From NCBI GenBank assembly GCA_028866335.1, contig JAGWIL010000129.1, positions 1-5,098 on the forward strand: 5,098 bases of DNA. The letters run 5' to 3'. Source of the DNA: Rhodospirillales bacterium (GTDB taxonomy: Bacteria > Pseudomonadota > Alphaproteobacteria > Acetobacterales > Acetobacteraceae). Position numbers and translations under genes: made by a program. The notes beneath the pieces are model-generated. The model did no database searches. It worked only from the letters and a program-made list of their open reading frames with translations, and was not told the origin of the DNA. Shown here in pieces: positions 1 to 5,098 of the stretch (the stretch's first letter is position 1; the number at the start of each line of letters is the position of its first letter).

Positions 1-545
1 ACGCCTGGTTTATGCACGCCACGGGTGGAGATGCATTGGTGGTTCGCCTCGATCACCACCGCCACACCGCGCGGCTGCAACACCTGCTGGATGGTGTTGG
101 CAATCTGCGCTGTCAGCTTCTCCTGAATCTGGAAACGCTTGGCATAGGCATCCACCACGCGAGCCAGCTTGGAAATGCCCACAACGCGCGTGCCGGGCAG
201 ATACGCCACATGTGCCCGGCCCACAATCGGCACCATGTGATGCTCGCAATGGCTCTCCAGGCGGATATCCTTCAGCAGCACAATCTCGTCATAACCATCC
301 GTCTCCTCAAAGGTGCGGGAGAGTATGGCCACCGGGTCTTCACCATAGCCTTTGAAAAATTCTTCGTAAGATTTCACCACCCGCTTGGGCGTATCGCGCA
401 GCCCTTCGCGGGAGATATCCTCACCCGCCCATAGCAGCAGCGTCCGCACCGCCGCCTCGGCCTCATCGCGGCTGGGCCGGGCCAGGCCCTGCTTTTTCTT
501 GGCGGCTTTACCGCCCTTCTCATCGGTCTTCAAAACGCGCTCCAT
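1..545 (-). CDS. folE: GTP cyclohydrolase I (FolE), 3' end cut by window edge
   Basis: FolE converts GTP to 7,8-dihydroneopterin triphosphate and formate in the cytoplasm, the first step of tetrahydrofolate synthesis. The 181 complete codons visible cover nearly the whole enzyme; roughly the last 25-35 residues lie outside the window. After a Lys-rich N-terminal stretch (residues 6-18) comes the family segment [16 protein letters not shown] (41-56). Next is the zinc/catalytic motif SHCEHH (98-103), then [20 protein letters not shown] (123-142), and [10 protein letters not shown] (168-177). By comparison with the E. coli enzyme, C100, H103 and C171 are the zinc ligands and H102 and H169 are active-site histidines, with a constant offset of 10. 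All are present, so the enzyme should be active. An in-frame TAA lies immediately before the ATG, so 545 is the first possible start. No strong Shine-Dalgarno is visible. apaG lies 63 bases upstream on the same strand and may be co-transcribed. Confidence 0.97.
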   Translation of the reverse strand, partial: MERVLKTDEKGGKAAKKKQGLARPSRDEAEAAVRTLLLWAGEDISREGLRDTPKRVVKSYEEFFKGYGEDPVAILSRTFEETDGYDEIVLLKDIRLESHCEHHMVPIVGRAHVAYLPGTRVVGISKLARVVDAYAKRFQIQEKLTAQIANTIQQVLQPRGVAVVIEANHQCISTRGVHKPG

Positions 546-608
546 TTAGCTTTTAATCGCAGCTTATCATTACGTTCACCCGGGCCGGGCGGATCATCCC
601 GTCAAAAT

Positions 609-1013
609 CTAATGCCGCCGCGCGTCCTGGTGCGGGCTGTCCAGACTGAAAGCCGGCACCGCCACATCAAACGCCATGCCCGACGGCAATAACTGCATAT
701 GATATGTGCCCACCATGAAGCCGGTTGAAGTGCCGAGCGGCGTGCCGGAGCTATATTCAAAGCTCTCGCCGGGTTGCAGCACCGGCTGCTTGCCCACCAC
801 GCCATCGCCATGCACGTTCACCACCCGGCCATTGGCATCGGTAATCACCCAGCTTCGCTTTAAAAGCTGCACGGTCTCAACACCGTGGTTGATGATGGTG
901 ATGTGATACGCCCAGAAGAATTGCCCGGCTTCGGGCTGGGACTGTTCATCCAGATAAGCCACGCGCACCTGCACGGTAATGTCGCCGGTCGTGGCCTCGA
1001 ACCCTGATTGCAT
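609..1013 (-). CDS. apaG: ApaG family protein
   Basis: This 134-residue protein is a full-length ApaG, a single fibronectin-III-like beta domain usually of about 125 residues. The sequence follows the family throughout: EATTGDITVQV (6-16), QFFWAYHITI (31-40), VQLLKRSWVITDANGRV (48-64), the GxGxxG loop GDGVVG (69-74), QPVLQPGESFEYSSG (76-90) and the C-terminal AFSLDSPH (121-128). The biochemical role of ApaG is not settled. In enterobacteria it is linked to Co2+ resistance and Mg2+ efflux phenotypes and sits by apaH/ksgA, and similar domains occur in eukaryotic F-box proteins. Here its neighbour is folE, 63 bases downstream on the same strand, so the enterobacterial context is not kept. An in-frame TAG four codons before the ATG fixes 1013 as the earliest start; only a weak G-rich stretch (TGGGG) lies ahead of it. 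Confidence 0.95.
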   Translation of the reverse strand: MQSGFEATTGDITVQVRVAYLDEQSQPEAGQFFWAYHITIINHGVETVQLLKRSWVITDANGRVVNVHGDGVVGKQPVLQPGESFEYSSGTPLGTSTGFMVGTYHMQLLPSGMAFDVAVPAFSLDSPHQDARRH

Positions 1014-1105
1014 GGCCCCAGCCTATCCCAGTGCGCGCGGCGGAACAAGCAAACCTTATTTTTCCGTATTTTGCGAGGCGACCATCCCGCTGCTACAGCT
1101 TGGCC

Positions 1106-2818
1106 ATGCCGATCTCTTTGCCGTTTGGCCGCGCCGCCATAGCCGCCTGCATCTTGCTATCCGCCTGCGCGGCAGGGCCAGGCGGCAGCACCCCCGCCCC
1201 GCTGGCGCAGCCGCATCTTGCCGCCTCCAACCCGGCGCTGGGCGCGTTTCTGGCGGCACGTTACGCGGATTCGGTGAGCGACCCTGCCCGTGCCGCGCGT
1301 TATTACGCAGCCGCGCTGAAACAAGACCCCACAAACGCGCAATTGGCCGAGCAAGGTTTCATGGCCGGGGTGCTTTCCGGCAGCCCGGAAGCCGTGCAAT
1401 TGGCCCCACGCCTGCCCGGAAACGCCCTCGCCTCTCTGCTGCGCGGCAATCAGGCGGCCATAGCGGGCAATTACACCCTGGCGGCAAAATTCTTCAACGC
1501 CCTGCCGCGCGACCAGCTCGCCGCGATGATCGAGCCGCTGCTGCTCGCCTGGACCCAGTTCGGCCAGGGCGATGAACAAAGCGCGCTCAACACGCTCGGC
1601 CCTGCATTCAACGAAAGCGCCTTCGGCGCCGTTTATGTGCTAAACGCGGCACTCATCGCCGATGCGGCGGGCGATACCAAAAGTGCCACCCAGCTTTACG
1701 GCGCGGTATCGGCGGATTCCCCCAATCTGCGCCTCGCCCAAATTCTAGCGAGCTGGTACGCAAGGCAAGGCGATGCCAGCCAGGCGCAGGCGGTGCTAGC
1801 CGCCTTGGTGGCGGCACACCCAGACCTCACAATCGCCCTGCCGCAGCTTGAAAAACAGATCAACGCGCCGGTCATCTCCACCCCGGTGGAAGGTTTGGCG
1901 GAGGCTTATCTCACCCTTGCCGCCTCGCTTTCACAACCCCAGGCGGCATTTCTGCGTACCGTGTTCCTGCGCTTTGCCCTGCAATTGCGGCCAGACCTTG
2001 CAGCCGCCCGGCTGCTGCTGGCCAACGCCCAGATTAACAGCAGCGATCCCAGCTACACCCCCAGCAGCGTGCAAATGCAAAACGCCATCGCCACCCTGGC
2101 GCCCATCCAGCCCGCGGACCCGCTTTATGGCCCGGCCGCCTTGCAACAGGCCAGTTTGCTGGCAAGCCTCGGCCAGACGGACCAGGCCGTTGCCCTGCTG
2201 GATGGCATGATCGCCAACCAACCTGGCAATGCCGGGCTACTGGCCGCCGCCGGGGATATCCGGCGCAATGCAGGCCAGTGCCAGCAGGCTCTGCCCTATT
2301 ACCAGAAAGCCATCACCCTAGCGGGCAACCCGCCGCCACCAGATGCCTGGGCGCTGTATTTCGACCGTGGTATTTGCGAGGATCAGACTGGCAATTGGAG
2401 CATAGCGGAACCCGATATCGAGCTGGCGCTGAAGCTCTCACCAGACCAGCCTTATGTGCTGAATTATCTCGGCTATAGCTGGGCGTTGCACGATGAAAAC
2501 CTGGACCAGGCGCAAGCCATGCTCACCAAGGCGGCGGGGTTGGACCCTAATGACGGCGCGGTTTTGGATTCGCTGGGCTTTGTCGAGCTGAAACGCGGCA
2601 ATACCAAACAAGGGCTGGCGCTGCTGATTCAGGCCGTGCAGCTCACCCCGGATAATGCGGAGGTCAATGCGCATCTGGGCGACGCCTTCTGGCAGGCAGG
2701 CCAGCCCCTGCAGGCGGGCTATCAATGGGACAGGGCATTGAGCCTGAACCCGGACCCGAAGCTGAAAGCCGCACTTTCAGAAAAACTCAGCCAGCATTTC
2801 AGCCCGCAAACCCCATGA
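1106..2818 (+). CDS. TPR-repeat lipoprotein (LbcA-like), adjacent to ispE
   Basis: The 570-residue product begins with a lipoprotein signal peptide: Arg9, a hydrophobic stretch (10-18) and the lipobox LSAC with Cys21 as the lipidated residue. This is why I start at ATG 1106 rather than the in-frame GTG at 1031, which would bury the signal behind 25 extra residues. No clear Shine-Dalgarno is seen. After an Ala/Pro/Gly-rich linker (22-42) the rest is helical repeat. A TPR-like unit lies near 47-80 and degenerate ones through 120-400. The clearest TPRs are about 417-447, 450-482 (NYLGYSWALHDENLDQA), 484-516 (LDSLGFVELKRGNTKQG) and 518-552 (HLGDAFWQAGQPLQAGYQW). It is probably anchored in the outer membrane facing the periplasm and acts as a protein-protein scaffold. 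Pseudomonas LbcA, an adaptor for the CtpA protease, has similar length, architecture and proximity to ispE. The same function here is inference. The stop overlaps the ispE start (ATGA). Confidence 0.9.
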   Translation: MPISLPFGRAAIAACILLSACAAGPGGSTPAPLAQPHLAASNPALGAFLAARYADSVSDPARAARYYAAALKQDPTNAQLAEQGFMAGVLSGSPEAVQLAPRLPGNALASLLRGNQAAIAGNYTLAAKFFNALPRDQLAAMIEPLLLAWTQFGQGDEQSALNTLGPAFNESAFGAVYVLNAALIADAAGDTKSATQLYGAVSADSPNLRLAQILASWYARQGDASQAQAVLAALVAAHPDLTIALPQLEKQINAPVISTPVEGLAEAYLTLAASLSQPQAAFLRTVFLRFALQLRPDLAAARLLLANAQINSSDPSYTPSSVQMQNAIATLAPIQPADPLYGPAALQQASLLASLGQTDQAVALLDGMIANQPGNAGLLAAAGDIRRNAGQCQQALPYYQKAITLAGNPPPPDAWALYFDRGICEDQTGNWSIAEPDIELALKLSPDQPYVLNYLGYSWALHDENLDQAQAMLTKAAGLDPNDGAVLDSLGFVELKRGNTKQGLALLIQAVQLTPDNAEVNAHLGDAFWQAGQPLQAGYQWDRALSLNPDPKLKAALSEKLSQHFSPQTP

Positions 2819-3669
2819 GCATCAGGGTTTTCGCCCCGGCCAAGGTCAATTTATACCTGCACGTCACCGGCAAGCGGGCGGATGGCTACCATCTGCTGGA
2901 CAGCCTGGCGGTATTTCCAGAGGTTGGCGATCTGGTGGAGGCCGAAACCGCGGAGGCGCTCAGCCTCAGCCTCGGCGGCGCGTTCGGCGCGGCATTGCAG
3001 GCCGAGCCGGATAATCTGCTGCTACGGGCCGCACGGGCCTTGGCCCCTGGGCGCGGGGCGCGGTTGCGGCTGCAGAAAAACCTGCCCGTGGCCTCGGGCA
3101 TTGGCGGCGGCTCGGCGGATGCGGCGGCCACCCTGCATGCGCTGTGCGCATTATGGGGCATCAACAACGCGGATTTACCCGGCATCGCCTTGCAACTGGG
3201 GGCGGATGTGCCGGTATGCCTCGCCTCACACCCAGCGCGGATGCAGGGCATTGGCGAAATTCTCAGCCCCGCCCCAAGCCTGCCGGAATTTGGCATCATG
3301 CTGGTGAACCCCGGCGTGGCGGTGCCCACCCCTGCCGTGTTCAAGGCCCGCATTGGCGGCTTCACCCCCGCCCCGGCGCTGCCCGCGATATGGCCAAACG
3401 CCACCGCCATGGCCGATGATTTGCGGCGTTGTAGCAACGACCTGCAAGCGGCGGCCATCTCCCTGCAGCCGGTCATCGGCGAGGTGCTGGCGGCTTTGGC
3501 CGCCCTGCCCGGCAGCTTGCTGGCGCGCATGAGCGGCTCTGGCGCCACCTGTTTTGCCTTGTTCAACACCAAGGGCGAAGCAGAAGCGGCTTCTACCATG
3601 CTGGCCACGCGTTCCGGCTGGTGGTGCTGGGGCGGGGGGCTTTACCAGCCGCCCCAGACCGGCTTATGA
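2815..3669 (+). CDS. ispE: 4-diphosphocytidyl-2-C-methyl-D-erythritol kinase (IspE)
   Basis: IspE phosphorylates the 2-hydroxyl of CDP-methylerythritol with ATP, in the non-mevalonate (MEP) route to isopentenyl and dimethylallyl diphosphate; it is cytosolic. The 284 residues match the GHMP-kinase family from end to end. They include FAPAKVNLYLHV (6-17, catalytic-type Lys10), KRADGYHLLDSL (20-31), the ATP-binding glycine loop LPVASGIGGGSADAA (90-104), LGADVPVCL (129-136 region, catalytic-type Asp131) and the C-terminal glycine motif MSGSGATCFALF (239-250). Length is normal for the family. The start is the ATG at 2815, giving the family N-terminus. An in-frame ATG at 2725 would add 30 residues that overlap the upstream gene and have no family counterpart. 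No Shine-Dalgarno is visible, and the ATGA overlap with the TPR gene suggests translational coupling. A tRNA-Gln gene begins 14 bases after the stop. Confidence 0.97.
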   Translation: MSIRVFAPAKVNLYLHVTGKRADGYHLLDSLAVFPEVGDLVEAETAEALSLSLGGAFGAALQAEPDNLLLRAARALAPGRGARLRLQKNLPVASGIGGGSADAAATLHALCALWGINNADLPGIALQLGADVPVCLASHPARMQGIGEILSPAPSLPEFGIMLVNPGVAVPTPAVFKARIGGFTPAPALPAIWPNATAMADDLRRCSNDLQAAAISLQPVIGEVLAALAALPGSLLARMSGSGATCFALFNTKGEAEAASTMLATRSGWWCWGGGLYQPPQTGL

Positions 3670-3683
3670 GAGCCCGCGCACGA

Positions 3684-3758
3684 TGGGACGTCGCCAAGCG
3701 GTAAGGCAGCGGATTTTGATTCCGCCATGCGGAGGTTCGAATCCTCCCGTCCCAGCCA
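3684..3758 (+). tRNA. tRNA-Gln (anticodon TTG)
   Basis: A complete 75-base cloverleaf is present. The acceptor arms TGGGACG and CGTCCCA pair fully. The D stem is GCC/GGC with loop AAGCGGTAA. The anticodon stem is GCGGA/TCCGC with loop TTTTGAT, placing anticodon TTG at 3716-3718, which reads CAA (Gln; CAG by wobble). The variable loop is five bases and the T arm is GGAGG-TTCGAAT-CCTCC. The discriminator base is G and the CCA end is encoded. It follows ispE by 14 bases with no recognisable promoter or terminator between them, so it may be processed from the TPR-ispE transcript. Its 3' end lies 3 bases from the stop codon of the opposing kinase gene. Confidence 0.98.
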
Positions 3759-3761
3759 GGC

Positions 3762-4442
3762 TTACGCCACCGGCAAAACCAGCTTCGCGGTGCAGCCAGA
3801 ACCTAGCGTGCTTTCCAGCTCCAGGCGCCCCGCCGCCGCCGCCGCAACGCGTGCCGCAATGGCCAGGCCAAGCCCCCGCCCCGCACCATTCGCACGGGAG
3901 GAAAACAGCAAACCCCGCGCCTGCGCCTCAATCTCCGGCGGCATACCCGGCCCATCATCATGCACGATAACCGCCACCTCGCCATTCTCCACCACAGCAC
4001 TCAGCCTGATGTATGAACCGCCATCCTGCCCCGCTTCGCGCGCGTTTTGTAAAAGTTCGGTAACCGCCAGATGCAGTTGCGCCGGATCCGCCTGCACACA
4101 TAACGTCTCATCCGGCAGGTGCAATTCTAACACCTGCCATTCCGGCATCGCGGCGATATCGCGCATTAACTGGGCCAGGGGCACCGGCACGGGCTCCTGC
4201 GCCAGCCGGCCGGAATAAATCAGTAGCCTCTGGGTAAACGCCACGGCGCGTTTGCTGGCAGCATTGGCAGCATTCATATATCCATCCAACCCAGACGCTC
4301 CGGTGCGGGCCACGCGCAGTTGCAGCAATTCCAGATTGCCCATAACGCCGGTGAGGAGATTATTGAAATCATGCGCAATCTGGGCCGCAAAATCTTCTAA
4401 CGCGGTATTCCGCGCCCGGTTATTGCCCTTGTCTGGTGTCAT
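3762..4442 (-). CDS. Small soluble sensor histidine kinase
   Basis: The 226-residue protein is little more than a kinase core. Residues 1-15 are a short polar leader. The H-box is FAAQIAHDFNNLLTGVMGNL (18-37), with His24 as the predicted phosphorylation site. A second dimerisation helix follows (about 56-80), then the ATPase domain: N-box ELLQNAREA (129-137), G1 box DDGPGMP (162-168), F-box LLFSS (178-182) and G2 box GAGRGLGLAIA (186-196). There is no transmembrane helix, PAS, GAF or other input domain. HDFNN fits the H-D/E-x-x-N/T pattern linked to phosphatase activity in HisKA proteins. The expected substrate is a response regulator, and the nearest is the divergent receiver-only gene starting at 4571. 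ATG 4442 is the only ordinary start: an in-frame TAA lies 13 codons upstream with no ATG, GTG or TTG between, and the Shine-Dalgarno is weak. An Ala tract at 199-204 comes from a GCC repeat. Confidence 0.9.
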   Translation of the reverse strand: MTPDKGNNRARNTALEDFAAQIAHDFNNLLTGVMGNLELLQLRVARTGASGLDGYMNAANAASKRAVAFTQRLLIYSGRLAQEPVPVPLAQLMRDIAAMPEWQVLELHLPDETLCVQADPAQLHLAVTELLQNAREAGQDGGSYIRLSAVVENGEVAVIVHDDGPGMPPEIEAQARGLLFSSRANGAGRGLGLAIAARVAAAAAGRLELESTLGSGCTAKLVLPVA

Positions 4443-4455
4443 GTCCCAGCCATAC

Positions 4456-4469
4456 GATGATATTTCATC
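4456..4469. repeat. Short perfect inverted repeat in kinase leader
   Basis: GATGA-TATT-TCATC forms a perfect 5-bp inverted repeat with a four-base centre. It ends 13 bases ahead of the kinase start codon, so it would sit in the kinase mRNA leader. It may be a weak hairpin, half of an operator, or chance; a repeat this short is not strong evidence. Confidence 0.3.
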
Positions 4470-4520
4470 CCCATAAATTTAAAAAACGACACACAGAGGT
4501 AAGGCATGTAATGATAGATT

Positions 4521-4553
4521 AACGCTATACAAGAAACCGACAAGTAAAGCGTT
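4521..4553. repeat. Inverted repeat AACGCT / AGCGTT ahead of response regulator
   Basis: AACGCT (4521-4526) and AGCGTT (4548-4553) are exact reverse complements, extending to 7 of 8 matches, with 21 bases between arms and about 27 bp centre to centre. The right arm ends just before the Shine-Dalgarno of the response-regulator gene. It could be a two-site operator or an RNA hairpin next to the ribosome site. The arms are short, so chance is possible. Confidence 0.35.
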
Positions 4554-4554
4554 C

Positions 4555-4561
4555 GGGGGAG
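4555..4561 (+). promoter_or_regulatory. Shine-Dalgarno of response-regulator gene
   Basis: GGGGGAG lies 9 bases before ATG 4571. It is the only strong ribosome binding site in the window and supports this start codon. The other complete genes have weak or no recognisable Shine-Dalgarno. Confidence 0.75.
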
Positions 4562-4570
4562 TTTAAGTTC

Positions 4571-4945
4571 ATGCGGATATTGCTCATCGAGGATGATGAG
4601 TCCGTGGCACAGCTCGTGACCACCGGCATGAAGGACGCCAACCACGAGGTCACCCACACAGCGGATGGCCATGATGGATTTGAGCAGGCGATGGATAAGC
4701 GGTTTGACGTGATGATTTTCGACCGCCAGCTTCCCGGCGGGGTGGATGGCGCGGAGCTGCTGCGAAAATTGCGGGACAAGCGGGTGGAAACGCCGGTGCT
4801 GTTTCTCTCCGGATTGGGCGCGCTGGGGGATTGGATGACCGGGTTGGAAGCGGGCGGAGACGATTATATCGTCAAACCCTTCATATTCTCAGAATTACTA
4901 ACCCGTGTGGAAGCTCTACATCAGCGCCGGGAAACCACCACCTAG
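4571..4945 (+). CDS. Single-domain response regulator (receiver only)
   Basis: The 124-residue protein is one CheY-like receiver domain. The acidic pocket is E7-D8-D9 in [10 protein letters not shown], the phospho-acceptor is Asp51 in [12 protein letters not shown], the switch Ser is S80 in LFLSG, and the conserved Lys is K102 in DDYIVKPF. All catalytic residues are in place, so phosphorylation is expected. Its sequence ([21 protein letters not shown], residues 92 onward) resembles OmpR/PhoB-type receivers, but it stops at RRETTT without the winged-helix DNA-binding domain. The loop after Asp51 reads LPGGVDG, one residue longer than the usual LPGxDG. The likely phosphodonor is the divergent kinase at 3762-4442; output would have to come from binding another protein or passing phosphate onward. 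The strong Shine-Dalgarno fixes the start. Its stop shares CTAG with the stop of pgi on the other strand. Confidence 0.92.
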   Translation: MRILLIEDDESVAQLVTTGMKDANHEVTHTADGHDGFEQAMDKRFDVMIFDRQLPGGVDGAELLRKLRDKRVETPVLFLSGLGALGDWMTGLEAGGDDYIVKPFIFSELLTRVEALHQRRETTT

Positions 4946-5098
4946 CCGCGCAAAAAACGAACAAGCCCCGCCGTTGAGCCATCGGCTTGGGCGGGGTTTT
5001 CCTTACCTTCCACCACTGGCATCAGCTTGGTCGCCAGCTCCTTGCCCAGTTCCACGCCCCATTGGTCAAAAGCGTTGATATTCCAGATCGCGGCTTCC
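4942..5098 (-). CDS. pgi: Glucose-6-phosphate isomerase, C-terminal 51 residues only
   Basis: Pgi interconverts glucose 6-phosphate and fructose 6-phosphate in the cytosol. Only the C-terminus is in the window, because the gene enters from the right edge. The segment [18 protein letters not shown] fits the second phosphoglucose isomerase signature, with the final Lys corresponding to the active-site Lys of the family. The tail [14 protein letters not shown] aligns with the E. coli ending DSSTNGLINRY...RG, so the C-terminus is complete and the TAG at 4944-4942 is the true stop. It converges on the response-regulator gene with a 4-base overlap of stop codons. The stretch encoding about [12 protein letters not shown] also forms a strong GC hairpin. 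Confidence 0.95.
   Translation of the reverse strand, partial: EAAIWNINAFDQWGVELGKELATKLMPVVEGKENPAQADGSTAGLVRFLRG
4963..5000 (+). terminator. Intrinsic terminator of response regulator, inside pgi coding sequence
   Basis: AAGCCCCGCC (4963-4972) pairs with GGCGGGGTTT (4990-4999) in a 10-bp stem with one G-U pair. The 17-base loop holds a small nested AGCC-ATC-GGCT stem. TTTT at 4997-5000 partly overlaps the stem, and CC follows. It starts 17 bases after the stop of the response regulator, the expected place for a factor-independent terminator. The T-run is short. On the other strand the stem is followed by TTGTTCGTTTTTT, but termination there would cut the pgi message before its stop, so I assign it to the plus strand. 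Confidence 0.65.

Larger units (their letters stand above)
4443..4570. promoter_or_regulatory. AT-rich divergent spacer between kinase and response regulator
   Basis: This 128-base spacer is clearly richer in A and T than the genes on either side, for example ATAAATTTAAAAAA around 4474-4487. It must contain the start signals for both divergent genes. I could not find a convincing sigma-70 -35/-10 pair or an alphaproteobacterial EcfG-type (GGAAC/CGTT) pair on either strand, so the promoters are not assigned. Two inverted repeats within it are listed separately. Confidence 0.5.

Noticed and set aside
12..434. A 140-codon open frame on the plus strand opposite folE.
   Set aside because: folE on the minus strand carries every catalytic motif; the plus-strand frame is its shadow.
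546..608. GC-rich partial palindrome (CCCGGGCCGGGC) between apaG and folE as a terminator.
   Set aside because: Stems are short and no T-run follows on the minus strand; read-through from apaG to folE is as likely.
1042..1070. GGAAC followed by CGTATT, resembling an EcfG stress-sigma promoter ahead of the TPR gene.
   Set aside because: The spacer is 18 bases rather than 16-17 and the -10 is CGTA rather than CGTT, so the match is too poor to call.
1031..1105. A 25-residue N-terminal extension of the TPR lipoprotein from GTG 1031.
   Set aside because: It would place the hydrophobic signal and lipobox internally; ATG 1106 gives a normal lipoprotein signal peptide.
1157..1579. A 140-codon minus-strand frame and an overlapping plus-strand frame (979-1575) within the TPR gene.
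   Set aside because: Low-complexity Arg/Gly/Ala-rich products with no recognisable domain, inside a gene with a clear signal peptide and TPRs.
2725..2814. A 30-residue N-terminal extension of IspE from ATG 2725.
   Set aside because: It overlaps the TPR coding region and precedes the normal family N-terminus; the ATGA start at 2815 is better.
2886..3608. A 240-codon open frame on the minus strand opposite ispE.
   Set aside because: It lies wholly antisense to a well-supported gene, its protein resembles no family I know, and long antisense frames are common in high-GC genes.
4516..4543. Minus-strand TTGTCG-N16-TAATCT as a kinase promoter.
   Set aside because: The -10 matches only three of six consensus bases, which is no better than chance in an AT-rich spacer.
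4439..4779. Minus-strand frames of 77 and 84 codons overlapping the response regulator and its leader.
   Set aside because: They are antisense to the receiver gene, whose motifs are complete, and have no recognisable features.
4946..5098. A remnant of a DNA-binding domain downstream of the receiver stop.
   Set aside because: The sequence there is the intact C-terminus of pgi on the other strand, so there is no sign of a recently lost output domain.

Overview
The window looks like ordinary chromosome from a high-GC alphaproteobacterium. The conserved core of the TPR lipoprotein, its translational coupling to ispE, and the receiver and kinase sequences all fit Rhodospirillales. An acidophilic member of the Acetobacteraceae (Acidocella/Acidiphilium-like) is my best guess, but I cannot confirm the genus. 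I see no insertion sequence, phage gene, CRISPR array or rRNA.

Layout, left to right. Positions 1-1013 carry two minus-strand housekeeping genes: folE (GTP cyclohydrolase I, its 3' end cut by the window edge) preceded by apaG. A short spacer (1014-1105) separates apaG from a divergent plus-strand unit at 1106-3758. That unit holds a TPR-repeat outer-membrane lipoprotein, then ispE (isoprenoid precursor synthesis) joined to it by a 4-base ATGA overlap, then a tRNA-Gln(TTG) 14 bases after ispE. Facing these on the minus strand, only 3 bases beyond the tRNA CCA end, is a small soluble histidine kinase (3762-4442). An AT-rich spacer of 128 bases (4443-4570) separates the kinase from a divergent plus-strand gene for a receiver-only response regulator (4571-4945). 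The right edge holds the last 51 codons of pgi (glucose-6-phosphate isomerase) on the minus strand. Its stop codon and that of the response regulator share one CTAG palindrome. A GC-rich hairpin with a T-run, which probably terminates the response-regulator transcript, lies inside the pgi coding sequence.

How the genes relate: folE, ispE and pgi are central metabolism (folate, isoprenoid and glycolysis/gluconeogenesis) and need no regulatory link to one another. The TPR lipoprotein next to ispE recalls the lbcA-lolB-ispE neighbourhood of Pseudomonas, here without lolB. The part most worth a second look is the divergent pair of a minimal kinase (no membrane or sensor domain) and a minimal regulator (no output domain). 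They may form a small cytosolic phosphorelay whose input and output lie in other proteins. That is inference from gene position and domain content. I found no clearly new biological system here.
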